Shown here: positions 59,300-64,000 of the stretch, one piece after another
How positions within the stretch are numbered: the first letter of the stretch is position 1
Layout: the number at the start of each line of letters is the position of its first letter
Source of the DNA: Paragordius varius
Taxonomy: Eukaryota; Nematomorpha
Assembly (NCBI GenBank): GCA_964247055.1
Contig: OZ176050.1
Location: 14,074,001 to 14,138,000 of the forward strand
DNA length: 64,000 bases
Direction: 5' to 3'
Notes under the pieces: generated by a model
Told to the model about the DNA's origin: nothing
Seen by the model: the letters and a program-made list of their open reading frames with translations, nothing else
Databases searched by the model: none
Translations under genes and position numbers: made by a program

Positions 59300-60470
59300 A
59301 ATTATAAATTTATTTGTGGGCAAATTCCGTTTTTCTAACCCACAAACACCCAAACCTCCAAAGCCCAAATTATTCGTCTATCTTCGTTAATTAAAGATAT
59401 ATTATTTTTGAACAAATCTTGATCTCCAATTAATCGTAAATTACATCTAGATATAGCAGGCTCGATAGACAATTATTATTGGATAGTTCTTATTTACAGT
59501 TATTCTCGATGGGTCGAAATTAAACTATCGAAAATGATATCGATTGAAAATATCTTAAATTTCCTACACGAATGTTTCAGTCGATATGGATTTCCAAGAA
59601 TGATAGTAACTGAGAACGCCTCTTACTTTACATCAGGAGCTTAAAAAATTCACAGAAACGGGAAACATTAAACATGTAACATCAGCGCCCTATCATCCAA
59701 AAATGAACGGAATGGCGGAACGAGTGATATATACCCTCAAACATCGGTCAGCAGAAGACGGTGACCCACAATCAAAAATACACCCTTTGGGGAAACCGCA
59801 CTAACATACACAGTGCTACAAATACATGTCACGCACAACTTTTTCTAAAACGTACCCTACCCAATCCAATCACATGGCTAAAATATAAATAAACTTCTTA
59901 GAAGATGTACAACCGAATCACAAATATTATGAAAACAAAAAAATATATATAAGAAATGAACTAGTGAATGGTTGGCGAGAAGGAATCGTAAATAAACGAC
60001 TCGGTTTACTCTCATATGAAATACGAGATGAGAAGAAAATCATCCGAAAACACGCCAATCAACTGAGACCAAGGGAAAGAGGTGAAAGAATAATGGGAAA
60101 GACAACTTCGTCCGAAGAAACTCCACCGTCGCATGGCTTATATATCAGGTACCTTACTGCCACGACCGAAGCCACGACATTACCTCCGCCCCAACCCTCG
60201 GAACCCATAATTCAGTTGCCATCCCAACAAACGCCTACCATAGCACCAATTACTGACATTCCCACGGAAGGGCGTGATGTTAAGTTTGATCCAAATTTCG
60301 TGGACACAAACGCACCTATATAATTGCAAAAACTTATAACTCTTTGTGATCACGTAGTTAATGTTGATTGTAGCTTCAAGCAAAATAGTTAGCATATGAT
60401 TCCTGTTTTGTGATATCACACACACATGTTTTATTTTGGTATTTAATAAACGTTTTATTTGTAAATAACT
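59300..60470 (+). mobile_element. Ty3/Gypsy fragment, 3' half, plus strand
   Basis: The same family as the minus-strand copies but inverted: integrase core (about 59440-59760), integrase C-terminal region and Ser/Thr/Pro-rich tail (59964-60323), then an LTR (about 60320-60470). Broken; its 5' half is absent. Confidence 0.75.
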
Positions 60471-60479
60471 CGAATCCTA

Positions 60480-61880
60480 TTATTATAGGTAACTCAGGGT
60501 TGAACGGAGTTAGTTTAACAGTATGACATATTAAATTTTTGGCTCTGTTAAAACAGTCCTCGTCGTTTTTGGTTCACATCCAGGATTTTTTATAACTGCT
60601 TAGGTCATGAAGTATAGCTAAACTTCCATGCGATTTCGGAAGGAATCGTTGTGAAAATTTATTAATCCTAAGAAGGATTGAGTGTTGATTTGTCAGTGGG
60701 TCTTGGGAAGTTTTGTATGGCTTAAACTTTATCGGCAGCTGGTGTTGCCGTTTTTTGATATCACATATCCTAAATAGCTTACAGAAGGTTGAAAAAGTTT
60801 TAGTTTGCTTTTAGTTACTTTTAAACCAGATTCGTCTAGACGCTTAAATACCCTTTCTAAATTTTTTTATATTCGTTTCGGTTTTTTCATGTTATTAAAA
60901 TATCGTCTAAATATACAGCTGTTCCTGGGCAGTCACCTAAAATCTTATCCATTAATCTTTGAAAAATGCAGGGGGCGCTTGTTAGGCCAAAGGTAAGCCT
61001 TTTATATGTAAAATACCCTAGGGGTGTGGTAATTGTTAGCAACTTCTGACTTTCTTGATCTATTGGCAATTGCAGATATGCGTCTTTCAAATCGGCTACC
61101 GAAAATAAATTCTCTTAATCCTATTTTGGAAACTAATTTGTCAAATGTCGGTATATTATGACTGTCATTACTCGATTTGGATTTATTGTAATACAATAAT
61201 CTGCACATAACCTTAACACCATTCGTTTTTGTTATACAAACAATAGGGTATCAGGTTAGTTTCTCAGTCGTAGGGTGTAATGGTTTGAATATGTCCGCTT
61301 CAAAATGTCTCTTAATTTCAGAGTCGACTTTTCTTTTAACGGTATCGGGATGAGGCACTTAAAAAATTTTGGTTTTAGTATGTTTTTAAAAAAAAATTTG
61401 ATAAGGGTTTCAGTGAAACATTTGACAAGTGAATTTTTCTCCAATATATTATTATTAAAATATTTACGACAATTTATCAACTGTTTTATGGCATCCAGGA
61501 ATTCTTGTAGCCAATCCAGGCCTTCTTGCCGCACACAACCATACGCGCCAAATTTTTTTCACCCTCAAATTGTACCCTGGCCATATATCTATTCTACGAA
61601 TTGATTGTTTGTCCACCATAGCTACAAATCTTGCCCTGTTTGTTGCAACTCGGGCTCTTCAATTTTTTCCCACGCTTGACAATCAATTATAGATACACTT
61701 GAACCTGTACCTATAATCATGCATATTGGCTACCATTAATTACTAATGTTATCTTAGGGGTGGCTCTACATTCGATATGCTGAACGTTGATAATCATTTT
61801 ATTCTTACAGTACGATTGGAAGTGATTCCAGCCTTGACAGTTAAAACATTGCTTGCCCCAAGCTGGGCATATCGACCGCC
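60480..61880 (-). mobile_element. Ty3/Gypsy fragment, 5' half, minus strand
   Basis: Minus strand: Gag knuckle part at about 61.83 kb, protease region about 61.6-61.7 kb, reverse transcriptase about 61.4-60.8 kb, and the start of RNase H at 60.5-60.6 kb. Integrase is missing. The junction with the plus-strand fragment at about 60475 is abrupt. Fossil. Confidence 0.75.
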
Positions 61881-62060
61881 TATAATAGGAGTGGAGTTAT
61901 ATTAATTAAACATTTATTAAATAAATCAAACATGTGTGTGTGTGTTATCACAATAAAGGAATTATATACTAACTATTTTGCTTGAAGTTACAATTAACAT
62001 TAACTACGTGTATCACAAAGAGTTATAAGTGTTCACAATTATATATGTGCGTTTGTGTCT
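61880..62060 (-). repeat. LTR shared between adjacent Ty3/Gypsy copies
   Basis: Sequence from ggagtggagttatatta to gtgcgtttgtgtc matches the LTR-like regions at 51890-52020, 55700-55815 plus 58905-58950, and 60320-60470. It has a Gag 5' side on its left and a pol 3' side on its right, as in tandem copies sharing one LTR. Confidence 0.65.
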
Positions 62061-64000
62061 ACGAAATTCGGATCTAACTTAGCAACACTCTTTCCCTGTC
62101 CTTGATACATATATGGTGGGGTCGGATTCGTGTAGGTAAGGTATCGCCGTTCTGTGTGAGTGTCAGTGATAGGTGCTATGGTGGGCGTTTGTTGGGATGG
62201 CAACTCAATGATGAAATCCGAGGGTTTGAGCGGATGTATCGTGGCTTCGGTCGTAACAGTAGGGTACCTGACATATAGGTCATGCGATGGTGGAGTTTCT
62301 TCGGACGAAGTTGTCTTTCCCATTATTCTTTCACCTCCTTCCCTTGGTTTCAGTTGATCAGTGTGTTTTCGGATTATTTTGTTCTCATCTCGCATTTCAT
62401 ATGATAGAGTAAACCGAGTCGTTTATTTCATTTTTTATATATTTTCATTTTCATGGTATTCGTGATTCGGTTGTACATCGTCTAAGAAGTTTATTTATAT
62501 TTTAGCCATGTGATTGGATTGGGTGAGGTACGTTTCAGAAAATGTTCTGCGGGACATATATTTGTAGCACTGTGTATGTTAGTGCGGTATCCCCAAAGCG
62601 TGTATTTTTGATTGTGGGTCACCGTCTTCTGCTGACCGATGTTTTGAGGGTATATATCACTCGTTTCACCAATCCGTTCGTTTTTGGATGATAGGGAGCT
62701 GATGTTACATGTTTAATGTTTCCCGTTTCCATGAATTTTTTAAGCTCTTCAGATGTAAAGTAAGACGCGTTGTCGGTTACTATCATTCTTGGTATCGACT
62801 GAAACATCCGTCTAGGAAATTTAATATATTTTTGGTCGATATCATTTTTGATAGTTTAATTTCGACCCATATAGAAAAACTGTAAATAAGAACTATCCAA
62901 TAATAATTGTCTATCGGGCCTGCTATATCTAGATGTAATCTCTCCCATATTGCTGTATTAGTGTTCCAATTGTATGTGGGATTCAGTTTTCGCATCGAAC
63001 GGTTTCTTGTCATTTTTTACACGTATCTACCCACTATTTTATGTCGCCTTTCCATGTTGTGCCAAAAGACTATTTGTCTTGCCTGTTCGTACATTTCTTT
63101 GGACCCCGGGTGTCCGACGTGTAATAATTGTAAGATTTTTACTTTTTGAGATTCTGCCAATATAATAACCCGTACGTATTTTCAATTTCATTTCTAAAAC
63201 TGTGGAATGGATGTAATATTTCATTGGACCAGGTGTTTGTTCTTAGTGCACTTATTACCTGTTTTAATACACGGTCGGTTTCGGTCTAGCTTCTAATATG
63301 GTCACGATTTATATTGAATAGATTAAACACATGTTGTGCTGTTTGAAGGCTTTCTGTGTCTTGTTGTTGCGGTTCTGTCGGCATGCGGGACAATGGATCT
63401 GCAATATTTTCGTGGCTTTAAATGTACCGTAGATTGTAATTTAATTTGCTAGCTTTATATATATATTCAACTTAGTAGCTTGGGATTATTTATTTGGTCT
63501 AGTTTACGATTATTTCCAAATAACTTTATTAGTGGTTTGTAATCAGTACCCAGTTCAAACTTCTTCCCATAATAACGGTTTTAAATTTTTCTAAAGCGAA
63601 AAGTATGGCTTGTGATTCCTTTTCTATCACTGAATAATCTACGGGTTTAGACCACTTTCTAGATGCGTAGGCAATAGGTTTATTTGTGCCCTTCTGCGTA
63701 GTCTGCAGTAACACTGCTCCGCACCCTTTCTTCGAGGCGTCTGTTTAGATTATTATAGGTAACTCAGGGTTGAACGGAGTTAGTTTAACAGTATGAAAAA
63801 TTAAATTTTTGGTTCTGTTAAAACAGTCCTCGTAGTTTTTGGTTTAAATCCAGGGTTTTTATAACTGCTTAGGTCGTAGAGAGCCAAACCTCCATGCCAT
63901 TTCGGGAGGAATCGTGTGTGAAAATTTATATTGACAAATTTGGATTTATATTCCAATTGTAGCGTTCACAACGCTGTTAACCTTAGAAGGGAATGACTAG
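62040..64000 (-). mobile_element. Ty3/Gypsy fossil, 3' half, runs off the window
   Basis: Pol C-terminal tail (62039-62395), integrase (about 63220-62620) and RNase H (63714-63529), then sequence matching 53.7-53.9 kb up to the window edge. Closely similar to 51890-53900. Broken. Confidence 0.78.

Overview
This is a strongly AT-rich animal nuclear sequence with spliced genes set among dense transposon remains. Recovering conserved proteins requires spliceosomal introns of only 22-29 nt at the 5' ends of genes, followed by introns of 0.1-6.6 kb downstream. That small-5'-intron, long-3'-intron pattern is known from parasitic flatworms such as Schistosoma. A CAP/venom-allergen-like gene and an RTE-type LINE fit the same kind of animal. 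Very short introns are also reported in dicyemids, so I call it a flatworm or related lophotrochozoan without naming a species.

Host genes, left to right: a secreted CAP-domain protein (643-4846, +, 9 exons); NUP35/NUP53 nucleoporin (10000-6261, -, 8 exons); RNase H2 subunit C-like (17615-17986, +); an unrecognised 207-aa protein with three micro-introns (18722-18030, -), tail to tail with RNase H2C; an RRP15-like ribosome-biogenesis protein (20126-20479, +); the last exon of an unrecognised single-pass membrane protein (20815-21654, +); CSTF2/CstF-64, the mRNA 3'-end cleavage factor (40896-25594, -, 14 exons); and a galactose-3-O-sulfotransferase-family protein (44220-49794, +, 8 exons). They are unrelated housekeeping and secretory-pathway genes, with no operon-like arrangement.

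Mobile DNA fills most introns and intergenic space. It includes: (i) Tc1/mariner-type MITEs (TA target, CAGT ends); (ii) a fold-back MITE family whose termini are arrays of a 21-bp unit; (iii) a MITE family with TTAACACTT ends; (iv) hAT relics; (v) an RTE-type LINE (25020-21835, -) whose 5' end carries an HDV-like self-cleaving ribozyme; (vi) a ~240-bp internally deleted derivative of that LINE (8337-8578) keeping only the ribozyme end and the 3' end; (vii) a ~5.4-kb palindrome of DDE transposons inside CSTF2 intron 6; (viii) Ty3/Gypsy fossils, including one nested copy with 5-bp target duplications, a solo LTR, and a broken multi-copy cluster from about 51.9 kb to the window end.

The most interesting signals are the ribozyme-bearing LINE with its short derivative, the 22-29 nt introns, and the large intronic palindrome. 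No tRNA or rRNA gene or CRISPR array was found.
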